Shown: positions 1 through 6,055 of the stretch, piece after piece
Numbering within the stretch: position 1 is the first letter of the stretch
Layout of the letters: each line of letters opens with the position of its first letter
NCBI GenBank assembly: GCA_903923915.1
Contig: CAIXZI010000692.1
Coordinates: 1 to 8,456, forward strand
DNA from: an uncultured Bacteroidota bacterium
GTDB lineage: Bacteria > Bacteroidota > Bacteroidia > B-17B0 > Aurantibacillaceae
DNA: 8,456 nt
Direction: 5' to 3'
The notes under the pieces: generated by a model
Database searches by the model: none
What the model was told of the DNA's origin: nothing
What the model saw: the letters and a program-made list of their open reading frames with translations, nothing else
Made by a program: the position numbers and the translations under genes

Positions 1-1340
1 ACTCAGCTGGCGGAGCCCAAGTATATAACCCAAAGCATGAAATTCAGACGGAAGAAAATGACATTCGTTATATAAAAACGGGCGATTTAAAATTGCAAGC
101 TGTTAATGATGAGTTTTTTGCCTCTTGGAAACATTACAGCTTACTTGGCTTAATTGCATTTTTGTTTGTTGGTTTTGTAATAGGTAGAAATAATTATTTA
201 AAATCGCAAAGCGATGTTATCGGCACAAAACAAAAACGTGCTATAAAAATTGCACGCAAACAATTAACGCTTGCCGAAAAATTTAAAAACGAAAACAAGC
301 AAGATGCTTTTTATAACGAAGTGCTTACAGCCTTAAATAGTTATGTAAGTTTTAAATTAAATATTCCGGTAGCAGATTTATCTAAAGATAACGTTACAGA
401 AAATTTAATGAAGCGTAACGTAAGTACAGACACAATAAATAAACTAATTTCAACATTAAATGATTGCGAATATGCCCGCTACGCGCCTGCTGCAGCTGAA
501 AAGGATTTGAATTTAGTATATAATAATACCATTGAGTTGATTACAGCTATAGAGCAGGACACAAGAGACAAGAAACAAGAAACAAAACTTAGATTTACGT
601 TCTTGCTTCTTACTTCTTTATTCTTATTAAGCGCTACATCATTATTCAGCATTAATGTACAAGATAGTGCTGCAACAGCCTATAACAAAAAAGAATATAA
701 AAAAGCAATTAATTATTATGAAAATATTTTAATACAAAACCTTACATCAGCTTCCTTACGTTATAATTTAGGTAATGCATACTTTAAAGATAATCAGTTA
801 GGTAAAGCCATTTATAATTATGAATTGGCAAGAAAATTAAACCCGGCAGATGATGATATTAAAAACAACCTGCGCATAGCAAACGGTAAAGTAATTGATA
901 AAATAGAGAGTAAAGAAAACTTTTTTGCCTCTACACTTAAAACAAGTTTATATAGTTTGTTTAGCACAACAGGTTGGGCCTATGTAACTATCATTTGTTT
1001 ATTTATTGCAGCATTGCTCTTTGTTTTATTTTCTATAACAGATAATGTAATACTAAAACGTATTGGTTTTTGGGGAGGCAGTTTGTTTGTTATAAAATTT
1101 TTGTTCTCACTTATAGTTGGCTATGCCGCTTTGCACGCACAAAATAAAAACTCCCAAGCAATAATTATCTCGCAAGAAGCAAATGTTTTAACAGAACCCA
1201 ACGCAACATCTAAAACTAAATTTAATTTACACGAAGGCACAAAAGTAAATGTGCTAAACATAAATGCAGACTATACCGCCATACAATTGGCCAATGGTAA
1301 CGAAGGCTTTATTGCCACTAAAGACTTAGGTTTATTTTAA
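1..1340 (+). CDS. BatD C-terminus fused to BatE (TPR + SH3-like), 5' partial
   Basis: The reading frame is open from the left edge (first full codon at 3), so the true start lies upstream; a TTG at 93 is internal. The visible 445 residues are as follows. A BatD-like tail carries the DIRYIKTG motif at residues 20-27, a membrane helix near 44-61, and a cytoplasmic region to about 185 with the typical LNIP...CEYARYAP pattern. A second hydrophobic helix follows near 198-217. A TPR region at about 221-290 contains NLGNAYF and A-x-Y-x-Y-ELA-x-x-LNP. Two more helices lie near 323-345 and 354-377, and an SH3-like end covers about 385-445. BatD and BatE are normally separate proteins of the Bacteroides aerotolerance (Bat) operon, a membrane/periplasm system next to MoxR-type ATPases. 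Here no stop or ATG separates them. The topology is compatible with a working fusion: BatD tail inside, the former BatE signal sequence acting as a helix, TPR outside. Family assignment is confident; function of the fusion is inferred. Confidence 0.85.
   Translation, partial: SAGGAQVYNPKHEIQTEENDIRYIKTGDLKLQAVNDEFFASWKHYSLLGLIAFLFVGFVIGRNNYLKSQSDVIGTKQKRAIKIARKQLTLAEKFKNENKQDAFYNEVLTALNSYVSFKLNIPVADLSKDNVTENLMKRNVSTDTINKLISTLNDCEYARYAPAAAEKDLNLVYNNTIELITAIEQDTRDKKQETKLRFTFLLLTSLFLLSATSLFSINVQDSAATAYNKKEYKKAINYYENILIQNLTSASLRYNLGNAYFKDNQLGKAIYNYELARKLNPADDDIKNNLRIANGKVIDKIESKENFFASTLKTSLYSLFSTTGWAYVTIICLFIAALLFVLFSITDNVILKRIGFWGGSLFVIKFLFSLIVGYAALHAQNKNSQAIIISQEANVLTEPNATSKTKFNLHEGTKVNVLNINADYTAIQLANGNEGFIATKDLGLF
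561..628. repeat. Inverted pair of heptamer arrays at the BatD/BatE seam
   Basis: Positions 561-588 are four head-to-tail 7-mers: ACAAGAG, ACAAGAA, ACAAGAA and ACAAAAC. After a 12-base spacer, 601-628 are four more: TTCTTGC, TTCTTAC, TTCTTTA and TTCTTAT. These resemble the reverse complement (TTCTTGT) of the first unit. Bases 570-581 can pair with 601-612 at 11 of 12 positions. The second array encodes the start of the internal hydrophobic helix (FLLLTSLFLL). Seven is not a multiple of three, so gain or loss of one unit would shift the frame. One alternative frame stops at TAG 590-592 and the other at a TAA shortly after the second array. Confidence 0.75.
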
Positions 1341-1345
1341 ATTGA

Positions 1346-1484
1346 GCGTTCCGTTGATTTAGCTCATCGTTTTAGTTTTTATTTTGGTTTCGCTGCATGC
1401 TGAAAAAGCATGTCAACGTCGGGCTTTACACTTCAATCTTTTTAAGATTACTTAAAAAGGATTTACGTTGCAATCCCTAACGCA
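1346..1484 (-). repeat. Structured intergenic repeat, copy A
   Basis: Read on the minus strand, this stretch begins with TGCGTTAGGGATTG (1471-1484) and ends with CGGAACGC (1346-1353). Copy B at 5218-5300 has the same ends. Between them lies a perfect 9-bp stem with a TAAT loop (1438-1459) and a second hairpin, CATGCT/AGCATG, with a five-base loop (1396-1412). The segment GTGTAAAGCC in the middle is also shared with copy B. The element lies between two convergent genes, where the hairpins could help end transcription from both sides. It resembles the short palindromic interspersed repeats of Bacteroidota genomes. Exact borders are uncertain. Confidence 0.65.
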
Positions 1485-1486
1485 AT

Positions 1487-2131
1487 TTATTTTTTTCTTG
1501 AATTATTCCACTTTCCAAACACAATGCAAACTCCAAAGTAAAAAGGAGAAAATTTATACGGAGACACTATGTTTTTAGAAAGATGAATTCCATACCCAAT
1601 TCCATTTCGAGCAAGTAAAAAAACTTTAAGCTCAATTGGAAAAGATGCAATTCCTCTACTCACACTATCAATATAATGATTGGGAGTTTTAGAGGTAACA
1701 TCCTGATAACGGATTTCAATATTTGAAGAAGCAACACCCGCCGAAAGAGAAATCATCGCATTTTTAAACCTTACTGATTCTCCAATCAAAACTCCAAAGT
1801 AATTAGCTCGATAATAAACTGCATTATCTCCACCACCACTAAAAAGGGTTTGGCCACCACCACGAGTAAAGGAAAATAAAAAACTTTTAAAAGCAAAAGA
1901 ATAACTGATTAATGAAATCGCTCCACCAATTCCATACTCTTTTCCAGCGCCAACACCAGCAGAAAAATAATGCCCAAACTCTGATACCGTTCTTTTAGTT
2001 GTGTCTTTTAGTTCTTGATGAAAAGGCCCATAACGATTATCATATTGAAATGCGCTATCCTGTTTAGTTTGCGCCTTAAGCAGAAATCCTGTTGTACAAA
2101 AAAATAAAAGTATTAAACTGTATTTTTTCAA
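1487..2131 (-). CDS. Secreted beta-rich protein of unknown function
   Basis: A 214-residue protein that I do not recognise. Residues 1-20 form a clear signal peptide: KK, a hydrophobic core, then a KA-Q cleavage site typical of Bacteroidota exported proteins. There is no lipobox cysteine. The mature part is rich in Gly, Ser, Tyr and Phe in alternating stretches such as YFSAGVGAGKEYGIGGAISL and ends in a FYFGVCIVFGKW-like strand, which suggests a small outer-membrane beta-barrel or a beta-sandwich (inference). The start is TTG at 2129-2131. An in-frame TAA lies two codons upstream and the next Met is deep inside the protein, while the TTG start keeps the signal peptide whole. The start overlaps the TGA stop of the glycosyltransferase (TTGA), so the two are probably co-transcribed and translationally coupled. 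The function may therefore be linked to envelope glycans, but nothing in the protein itself shows that. Confidence 0.75.
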   Translation of the reverse strand: MKKYSLILLFFCTTGFLLKAQTKQDSAFQYDNRYGPFHQELKDTTKRTVSEFGHYFSAGVGAGKEYGIGGAISLISYSFAFKSFLFSFTRGGGQTLFSGGGDNAVYYRANYFGVLIGESVRFKNAMISLSAGVASSNIEIRYQDVTSKTPNHYIDSVSRGIASFPIELKVFLLARNGIGYGIHLSKNIVSPYKFSPFYFGVCIVFGKWNNSRKK

Positions 2132-3084
2132 AGATTAACTTTTTTCTCTAAAAGATAATGATTGCGTACAGATGAGTTTCTTAAAATAAGTTCGGCAATA
2201 AAACCGCTTAAAAATAAAAGTGTTCCTAAAACCATAGTAGTTAGTGCAATAAAAAACAAAGGGTTGCTTGCTACTAAAGGTGCACGTTGATTATTATAAA
2301 CACAATATAATTTTTCTGCTCCTAAATAAACGGTTACAAAAAAACCAATTAAAAACATAAGTGTACCAAGCGTACCAAACAAATGCATGGGTCGCTTACC
2401 AAATTTTGAAAGAAATGTTATGGTTAATAAATCTAAAAATCCATTAATAAATCTACTCCAACCAAATTTAGAGGTGCCGTATTTTCTTGCCTGGTGCTGT
2501 ACTATTTTTTCGGTAATGCTATCAAAGCCTGCATTTTTAGCTAATACAGGTATAAAACGGTGCATTTCGCCATACACTTCTATGCTTTTTACAACTTCTT
2601 TACGATATGCTTTTAAACCACAATTCATATCATGCAGTTTAATGCCGCTTATTTTTCGGTTAGTCCAGTTGTATAATTTGCTTGGTAAATTTTTTGTGAA
2701 AGCATTATCGTATCGCTTTTGTTTCCAGCCGCTAACCAAATCAAAATTACCTTGGGTAATCATGTTGTAAAGTTCAGGTATCTCATCCGGACTATCCTGT
2801 AAATCAGCATCCATGGTAATAACTACATTGCCTTGTGCGGCTTCAAAACCAACGTGCAAAGCAGGAGACTTTCCGTAATTTCTTCTAAATTTTATAGCTT
2901 TAACATTCGCATTTTTTTGCGATAAAGATTCTATCACGCTCCACGATTTATCTTTGCTTCCATCATCTACAAAAACAATTTCATAACTGTAATTGTGTTG
3001 CTGCATCACACGTACAATCCAATCATGCAACTCCGGCAAAGATTCTTCTTCGTTAAATAAAGGTATTATTACAGATATATCCAT
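2128..3084 (-). CDS. Family 2 glycosyltransferase, GtrB/ArnC/Dpm1-like
   Basis: A 318-residue membrane-anchored GT2 enzyme, expected to transfer a sugar from a nucleotide donor to a polyprenyl phosphate on the cytoplasmic face of the inner membrane. The GT-A domain covers about residues 1-215. The N-terminal strand is ISVIIPLFNEEESLPEL, DDGSKD (40-45) binds the nucleotide, and DADLQD (92-97) provides the metal-binding DxD. The acceptor-side segment MHRFIP lies at 174-179, and the HQARKYGTSKFGWSR motif (197-211) is characteristic of the DPM/GtrB/ArnC group. Two membrane helices follow near 233-255 and 274-301, with a short cytoplasmic tail. Length and architecture match the usual family of about 310-330 residues. 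The start is ATG at 3082-3084. The gene heads a two-gene unit with the overlapping secreted protein. Sugar and lipid specificity cannot be read from the sequence; undecaprenyl phosphate is the likely acceptor. Confidence 0.9.
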   Translation of the reverse strand: MDISVIIPLFNEEESLPELHDWIVRVMQQHNYSYEIVFVDDGSKDKSWSVIESLSQKNANVKAIKFRRNYGKSPALHVGFEAAQGNVVITMDADLQDSPDEIPELYNMITQGNFDLVSGWKQKRYDNAFTKNLPSKLYNWTNRKISGIKLHDMNCGLKAYRKEVVKSIEVYGEMHRFIPVLAKNAGFDSITEKIVQHQARKYGTSKFGWSRFINGFLDLLTITFLSKFGKRPMHLFGTLGTLMFLIGFFVTVYLGAEKLYCVYNNQRAPLVASNPLFFIALTTMVLGTLLFLSGFIAELILRNSSVRNHYLLEKKVNL

Positions 3085-3133
3085 AAAAGGCTCACAAAGT
3101 TTGTCAATTTTATCGGAATAATGAAATAAATGC

Positions 3134-3141
3134 TACTTTTG
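3134..3141 (+). promoter_or_regulatory. -7 promoter element of the SRP RNA gene
   Basis: TACTTTTG matches the Bacteroidota sigma-A -7 consensus TAnnTTTG at every fixed position. It ends five bases before the GGGTAAG that opens the closing helix of the SRP RNA, so it places the transcript start near 3146. No good TTTG is found at the usual spacing upstream; the nearest, at 3100-3103, is too far away. Confidence 0.65.
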
Positions 3142-3145
3142 TAGC

Positions 3146-3241
3146 GGGTAAGTCTTTCACGATCAGCTCCTACCAAATCCCCCAGGGTGGGAACGCAGCA
3201 AGGGTAGGTGGTTGTAGCGGTGCGATGGAAGTAGCTTACCC
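3146..3241 (+). ncRNA. ffs: Signal recognition particle RNA, small bacterial type (4.5S-like)
   Basis: This is the RNA scaffold of the signal recognition particle; it binds Ffh and directs inner-membrane and secreted proteins to FtsY. The conserved apical part lies at 3184-3204. A GGAA tetraloop (3190-3193) is closed by GTG/CGC, followed on the 3' side by the AGCA half of the asymmetric internal loop and AGGG. CCTACC (3169-3174) can pair with GGTAGG (3203-3208), and CTTTC (3154-3158) with GGAAG (3227-3231). GGGTAAG (3146-3152) pairs with CTTACCC (3235-3241) to close the molecule. The size, about 96 bases, fits the short SRP RNAs that lack an Alu domain. The apical sequence (CCCCCAGGG...GCAGCAAGGGTA) is the variant seen in Bacteroidota and cyanobacteria. 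The ends are set by the closing helix, the promoter element five bases upstream and the T-run just after it. Confidence 0.9.
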
Positions 3242-3248
3242 TTTTTTT
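3235..3248 (+). terminator. Intrinsic terminator of the SRP RNA
   Basis: The 3' strand of the SRP closing helix (CTTACCC, 3235-3241) runs straight into seven T residues (3242-3248). The RNA's own terminal stem plus the T-run should release the polymerase, which would separate ffs from the response regulator gene downstream. Confidence 0.6.
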
Positions 3249-3253
3249 ATGTC

Positions 3254-3286
3254 TTTGTTTTTGCATTTCAAAATTTTGTATATTTG
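3254..3286 (+). promoter_or_regulatory. Promoter of the response regulator-ispH operon
   Basis: TATATTTG (3279-3286) is a full match to the Bacteroidota -7 element TAnnTTTG. TTTG at 3254-3257 lies 21 bases upstream, suitable as the -33 element; another TTTG at 3260-3263 is 15 bases away. Transcription would start near 3291-3293, leaving a leader of roughly 18 bases before the ATG at 3310. Confidence 0.65.
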
Positions 3287-3309
3287 CTTAATTAAAATCA
3301 TTATAAATA

Positions 3310-3972
3310 ATGCTTAACATAATAGTTGCAGATAATAGTGTACTCATGCGCGAAGGGTTTAAAGCCTTGATGCAAGGCACTTACAGCGTTAGCATTAACG
3401 AGGTAACTGAAAAAGCCAATCTTTTATCGTCATTAAAAAAGTATAAACCACAAATTTTAGTGATAGATCCGGTATCTATGCAACTTACCCCTACTGATGT
3501 TTCTCAAATTAAAAAACAATTTACCAATCTTCAAATATTAGCTATTAGTCCTATGTTGCCTAAAGAAGATATTTCTTTATTGCTAAATGCGGGCATTACT
3601 AGCTTTTTATTGAAAGAATGCGATAAACAAGAAATTTGCGACGCCATTGATAATACCGAAAAAGGCACACGTTTTTTATGCGGACAAATTATCGACGCGT
3701 TAACCGCAGACAGCGAAGTGGTTAAAACGTTCAGTAAAAAAACATCTTGCGAAGGATTTGCTATTTCTGAAAGAGAAATTGAAATTATTAAACACATTGC
3801 ACTTGGTTTATCTAACAAACAAATTGCAGAAAAGCTTTTTTTAAGTTTTCATACCGTGCATACGCATCGTAAAAATGTAATGCAAAAACTACGTGTAAAC
3901 AATACTGCCGGAGTAGTTATGTTTGCTGTAAAAAACAATTTATTGGTAAACGAGGAGATACATACCAATTAG
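3310..3972 (+). CDS. NarL/LuxR-family response regulator (orphan)
   Basis: A 220-residue two-domain DNA-binding regulator. The receiver domain (about 1-120) shows D8 of the acidic pocket, the likely phospho-acceptor D53 in LVIDP, S80 in the switch position (AISPM) and the conserved K102 (LLKE). The second acid usually paired with D8 is absent: the motif is VADNS rather than DD. D53 and K102 are kept, so phosphorylation remains plausible. The C-terminal LuxR-type helix-turn-helix (about 150-212) is well conserved: ISEREIEIIKHIALGLSNKQIA, then the recognition helix S-x-HTVHTHRKNVMQKL. No histidine kinase gene is nearby, so the partner is unknown. Only eight bases separate its stop from the ATG of ispH, so the two are probably co-transcribed from the promoter at 3254-3286. 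The target genes cannot be inferred from the sequence. Confidence 0.88.
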   Translation: MLNIIVADNSVLMREGFKALMQGTYSVSINEVTEKANLLSSLKKYKPQILVIDPVSMQLTPTDVSQIKKQFTNLQILAISPMLPKEDISLLLNAGITSFLLKECDKQEICDAIDNTEKGTRFLCGQIIDALTADSEVVKTFSKKTSCEGFAISEREIEIIKHIALGLSNKQIAEKLFLSFHTVHTHRKNVMQKLRVNNTAGVVMFAVKNNLLVNEEIHTN

Positions 3973-3980
3973 TATTTCTG

Positions 3981-5210
3981 ATGAAAACCTTTGAAATTCC
4001 TGAGTTTTATAGGAGTCCGCTTATAACACAACTAAAATCGTATCAAAAAACAAACGACCCTCGTAAAAGAGATATGTCGCCAACGTATATAGATTTTGGT
4101 CCGGTTGGATTTTATATTGCGCGTCATTTTGGTTTTTGTTATGGAGTAGAAAACGCCATTGAAATTTCTTTTAAAGCGGTAAATGAAAATCCGGGTAAGC
4201 GCATTTATTTACTTAGTCAGATGATACACAACCCGGATGTAAATAAAGACCTGACAGATAACGGCGTGCAGTTTTTACAAGACACCAACGGCAAACAATT
4301 AATTTCTTTTGACGAGCTTACACCCAATGATGTAGTGATAATTCCTGCATTTGGCGCTACTCTGCAGGTAGAAGAATTATTACAGCAAAAAGGTATTGAA
4401 GTGCAAAAGTATAATACAACTTGTCCGTTTGTAGAACGTGTTTGGAAAAAATCTGAACAAATAGGCAAAGAAAATTACACCATTATTATTCACGGAAAAT
4501 ATACGCACGAAGAAACCCGTGCAACGTTTTCGCGCAGTGCAAAAAGTGCGCAGGCCATTGTTGTAAAAGATTTAGCCGAAGCAAAAAAACTAAGCGGTTA
4601 CATAACAGGAAATAAAAATGCCGAGCTTTTTTATGAAGAATTTAAAGGTAAATACTCGGAAGGATTTGATATAAGCAAGCATTTGCAAAACGTGGGCGTT
4701 ATTAACCAGACAACGATGCTTGCAACTGAAACCCAAGAAATAGCCGAGCATTTTAAGCAAGTAATGATTGCCAAATATGGCGCAGAAAATACCAAGCAAC
4801 ATTTTGCCGATACAAGAGATACGCTTTGTTATGCAACTAATGAAAATCAGGATGCAACATATGGCTTATTAAAAACTGATGCAGATTTGGCGGTTGTGGT
4901 TGGTGGTTACAACAGTTCTAACACATCGCATTTGGTAGAATTGTTAGAACAAAAATTTTCAACGTATTTTATTTCTTCCGAAAAAGAAATTGAAACAAAA
5001 AACTTGATACATCATTTTGATTATCCGCATCAAAAAAGAATACAGACTGAAAATTTTATTCCAAAAAAAGATAAAGTAAATATTATACTTACAAGTGGTG
5101 CTTCTTGCCCGGATGCAGTGGTAGAGCGTGTTTTGAATAAACTACTAAGTTTTTTTACTACTGCAAAAACAAAAGAAGAAGCTTTAAGTTTTATGAAAAC
5201 TACATTGTAA
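3981..5210 (+). CDS. ispH: 4-hydroxy-3-methylbut-2-enyl diphosphate reductase, long form
   Basis: IspH (LytB) carries out the last step of the MEP pathway, the reductive removal of the hydroxyl from HMBPP to give IPP and DMAPP, using a [4Fe-4S] cluster in the cytoplasm. The expected cluster ligands are C53 (HFGFCYGVENA), C148 (NTTCPFVERVWK) and C283 (DTLCYATNENQ). Substrate-pocket motifs are IHNP (82-85), the HEE of HGKYTHEETRATF (171-183), NQTTM (242-246) and GGYNSSNTSHL (308-318). TSGASCPD (371-378) is the usual TSGAS-PD with an extra Cys at 376. The protein has 409 residues, against about 310 in E. coli. The N-terminal extension of about 40 residues and the insertion around 205-235 are those of the plant/cyanobacterial type of IspH. 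The ATG at 3981 follows the response regulator by eight bases. The long N-terminus before C53 is typical of this subtype and not a misplaced start. Confidence 0.95.
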   Translation: MKTFEIPEFYRSPLITQLKSYQKTNDPRKRDMSPTYIDFGPVGFYIARHFGFCYGVENAIEISFKAVNENPGKRIYLLSQMIHNPDVNKDLTDNGVQFLQDTNGKQLISFDELTPNDVVIIPAFGATLQVEELLQQKGIEVQKYNTTCPFVERVWKKSEQIGKENYTIIIHGKYTHEETRATFSRSAKSAQAIVVKDLAEAKKLSGYITGNKNAELFYEEFKGKYSEGFDISKHLQNVGVINQTTMLATETQEIAEHFKQVMIAKYGAENTKQHFADTRDTLCYATNENQDATYGLLKTDADLAVVVGGYNSSNTSHLVELLEQKFSTYFISSEKEIETKNLIHHFDYPHQKRIQTENFIPKKDKVNIILTSGASCPDAVVERVLNKLLSFFTTAKTKEEALSFMKTTL

Positions 5211-5217
5211 GAAAAGC

Positions 5218-5300
5218 TGCGTTAGGGATTGTAGTGTAAAGCCTTTTTGTAATCAAAAAGCTTGCAACGAAAGCCCGCCGCTGTAATCAGCGGAACGCCC
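5218..5300 (+). repeat. Structured intergenic repeat, copy B
   Basis: This copy begins with TGCGTTAGGGATTG (5218-5231), identical to the end of copy A, and finishes with CGGAACGCCC (5291-5300). It contains two hairpins, each with a TAAT loop: CTTTTTG/CAAAAAG (5243-5260) and CCGCTG/CAGCGG (5278-5293). GTGTAAAGCC and AAGCCCG are also shared with copy A. It starts seven bases after the ispH stop and lies between convergent genes, so it may serve as a two-way terminator. Confidence 0.7.
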
Positions 5301-5303
5301 ATA

Positions 5304-5323
5304 CTTCGATAAGCTCAGCATGA
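5304..5323. repeat. Short motif resembling a dispersed CTTCGAnAAGCTCAG repeat
   Basis: The 20 bases CTTCGATAAGCTCAGCATGA directly follow copy B, just before the 3' end of the carboxyltransferase gene. They resemble a short sequence that recurs between genes in many bacterial genomes, often written CTTCGACAAGCTCAG. Only one copy is present here, so assignment as a repeat rests on general knowledge and is tentative. Confidence 0.35.
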
Positions 5324-5329
5324 AAGTGG

Positions 5330-5917
5330 TTAGGTTTGAATTACACCAACATTATACGCTTTTGTAATAGGCGCATGATTAGCAGCTTCTATGCCCATAC
5401 TAAGCCATTTACGTGTATCTACAGGGTCGATGATGGCATCCAGCCATAAACGCGATGCTGCGTAATACGGTGTTGTTTGCGTATCGTATCTGTCTTTTGT
5501 TTTGTTGTATAATTCGGCTTCTTTTTCAGGAGTTATAACTTCGCCTTTTGCTTTTAATGAGGCAACTTCTATTTGCACTAAAACCTTTGCAGCTTGCGCT
5601 CCGCCCATTACTGCGACTTGCGCCGTTGGCCAGCCAACAATTAAACGTGGGTCGTATGCCTTGCCACACATAGCATAATTTGCTGCACCAAAAGAGTTAC
5701 CCATAATAACGGTAAACTTAGGCACCACACTGTTTGCCATGGCGTTAACCATTTTGGCACCATCTTTAATGATGCCACCTTGCTCACTTCTGCTGCCCAC
5801 CATAAAGCCGGTAGCATCTTGTAAGAACACCAATGGTATTTTACGTTGATTGCAATTCATGATGAAACGCGCGGCTTTATCGGCACTATCGCTATAGATA
5901 ACACCACCAAATTGCAT
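5330..5917 (-). CDS. Carboxyltransferase C-terminal half, open from the first Met after the TGA
   Basis: This segment gives 195 residues if started at the ATG at 5917, but that Met is internal to the full gene (codon 348). The homologous frame extends upstream to 6052 (VDNSDFDEYKE...ANQRKVVKSKKGE), so ATG 5917 is unlikely to be a genuine start. It contains the second crotonase-like fold, which binds biotin and completes the active site at the dimer interface. GGVIYSDSADKAARF, LVFLQDATGFMVG and the second oxyanion motif GNSFGAANYAMCG are visible; family members more often read S-YGAGNYAM at this last place. The MGGAQAAKV segment and the C-terminal DAIIDPVDTR are conserved. The gene ends at TAA 5330-5332. 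Confidence 0.7.
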   Translation of the reverse strand: MQFGGVIYSDSADKAARFIMNCNQRKIPLVFLQDATGFMVGSRSEQGGIIKDGAKMVNAMANSVVPKFTVIMGNSFGAANYAMCGKAYDPRLIVGWPTAQVAVMGGAQAAKVLVQIEVASLKAKGEVITPEKEAELYNKTKDRYDTQTTPYYAASRLWLDAIIDPVDTRKWLSMGIEAANHAPITKAYNVGVIQT

Positions 5918-6052
5918 TTCGCCTTTTTTACTTTTTACTACTTTACGTTGATTGGCAACAATACCAATGGCCCATCCATCAAGGCGTGCATAACCACAAA
6001 TGATGGATTGTCCGTATACTTCTTTATACTCATCAAAATCGCTGTTATCAAC

Positions 6053-6055
6053 TCA
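6053..6055 (-). other. In-frame TGA codon inside the carboxyltransferase gene
   Basis: On the plus strand this is TCA at 6053-6055. The codon before is CGC (Arg) and the codon after GTT (Val). It lies within a short perfect hairpin, CGCTG-9 bases-CAGCG (6040-6058). UGA does not appear to be a sense codon in this genome: the glycosyltransferase ends at a TGA and tryptophan is written TGG throughout. Confidence 0.85.

Noticed and set aside
93..95. TTG at 93 as the start of the Bat gene
   Set aside because: The frame is open to the window edge and the 30 codons before it carry the conserved BatD motif DIRYIKTG.
561..628. CRISPR or classical intrinsic terminator at the heptamer arrays
   Set aside because: Units are only 7 bases with no spacers, and the fold lies within a continuous coding frame with no GC-rich stem plus T-run.
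2387..2770. Plus-strand open frame antisense to the glycosyltransferase
   Set aside because: It is a shadow of a well-conserved GT2 gene, with no promoter and no family resemblance.
3069..3266. Minus-strand open frame of 65 codons over the SRP RNA
   Set aside because: It lies antisense to a clear ncRNA gene, overlaps the glycosyltransferase start and has no recognisable protein features.
6053..6055. Alternative genetic code with UGA read as Trp or Gly
   Set aside because: TGA ends the glycosyltransferase at 2128-2130 and tryptophan is encoded by TGG in several genes; other genes have no internal TGA.
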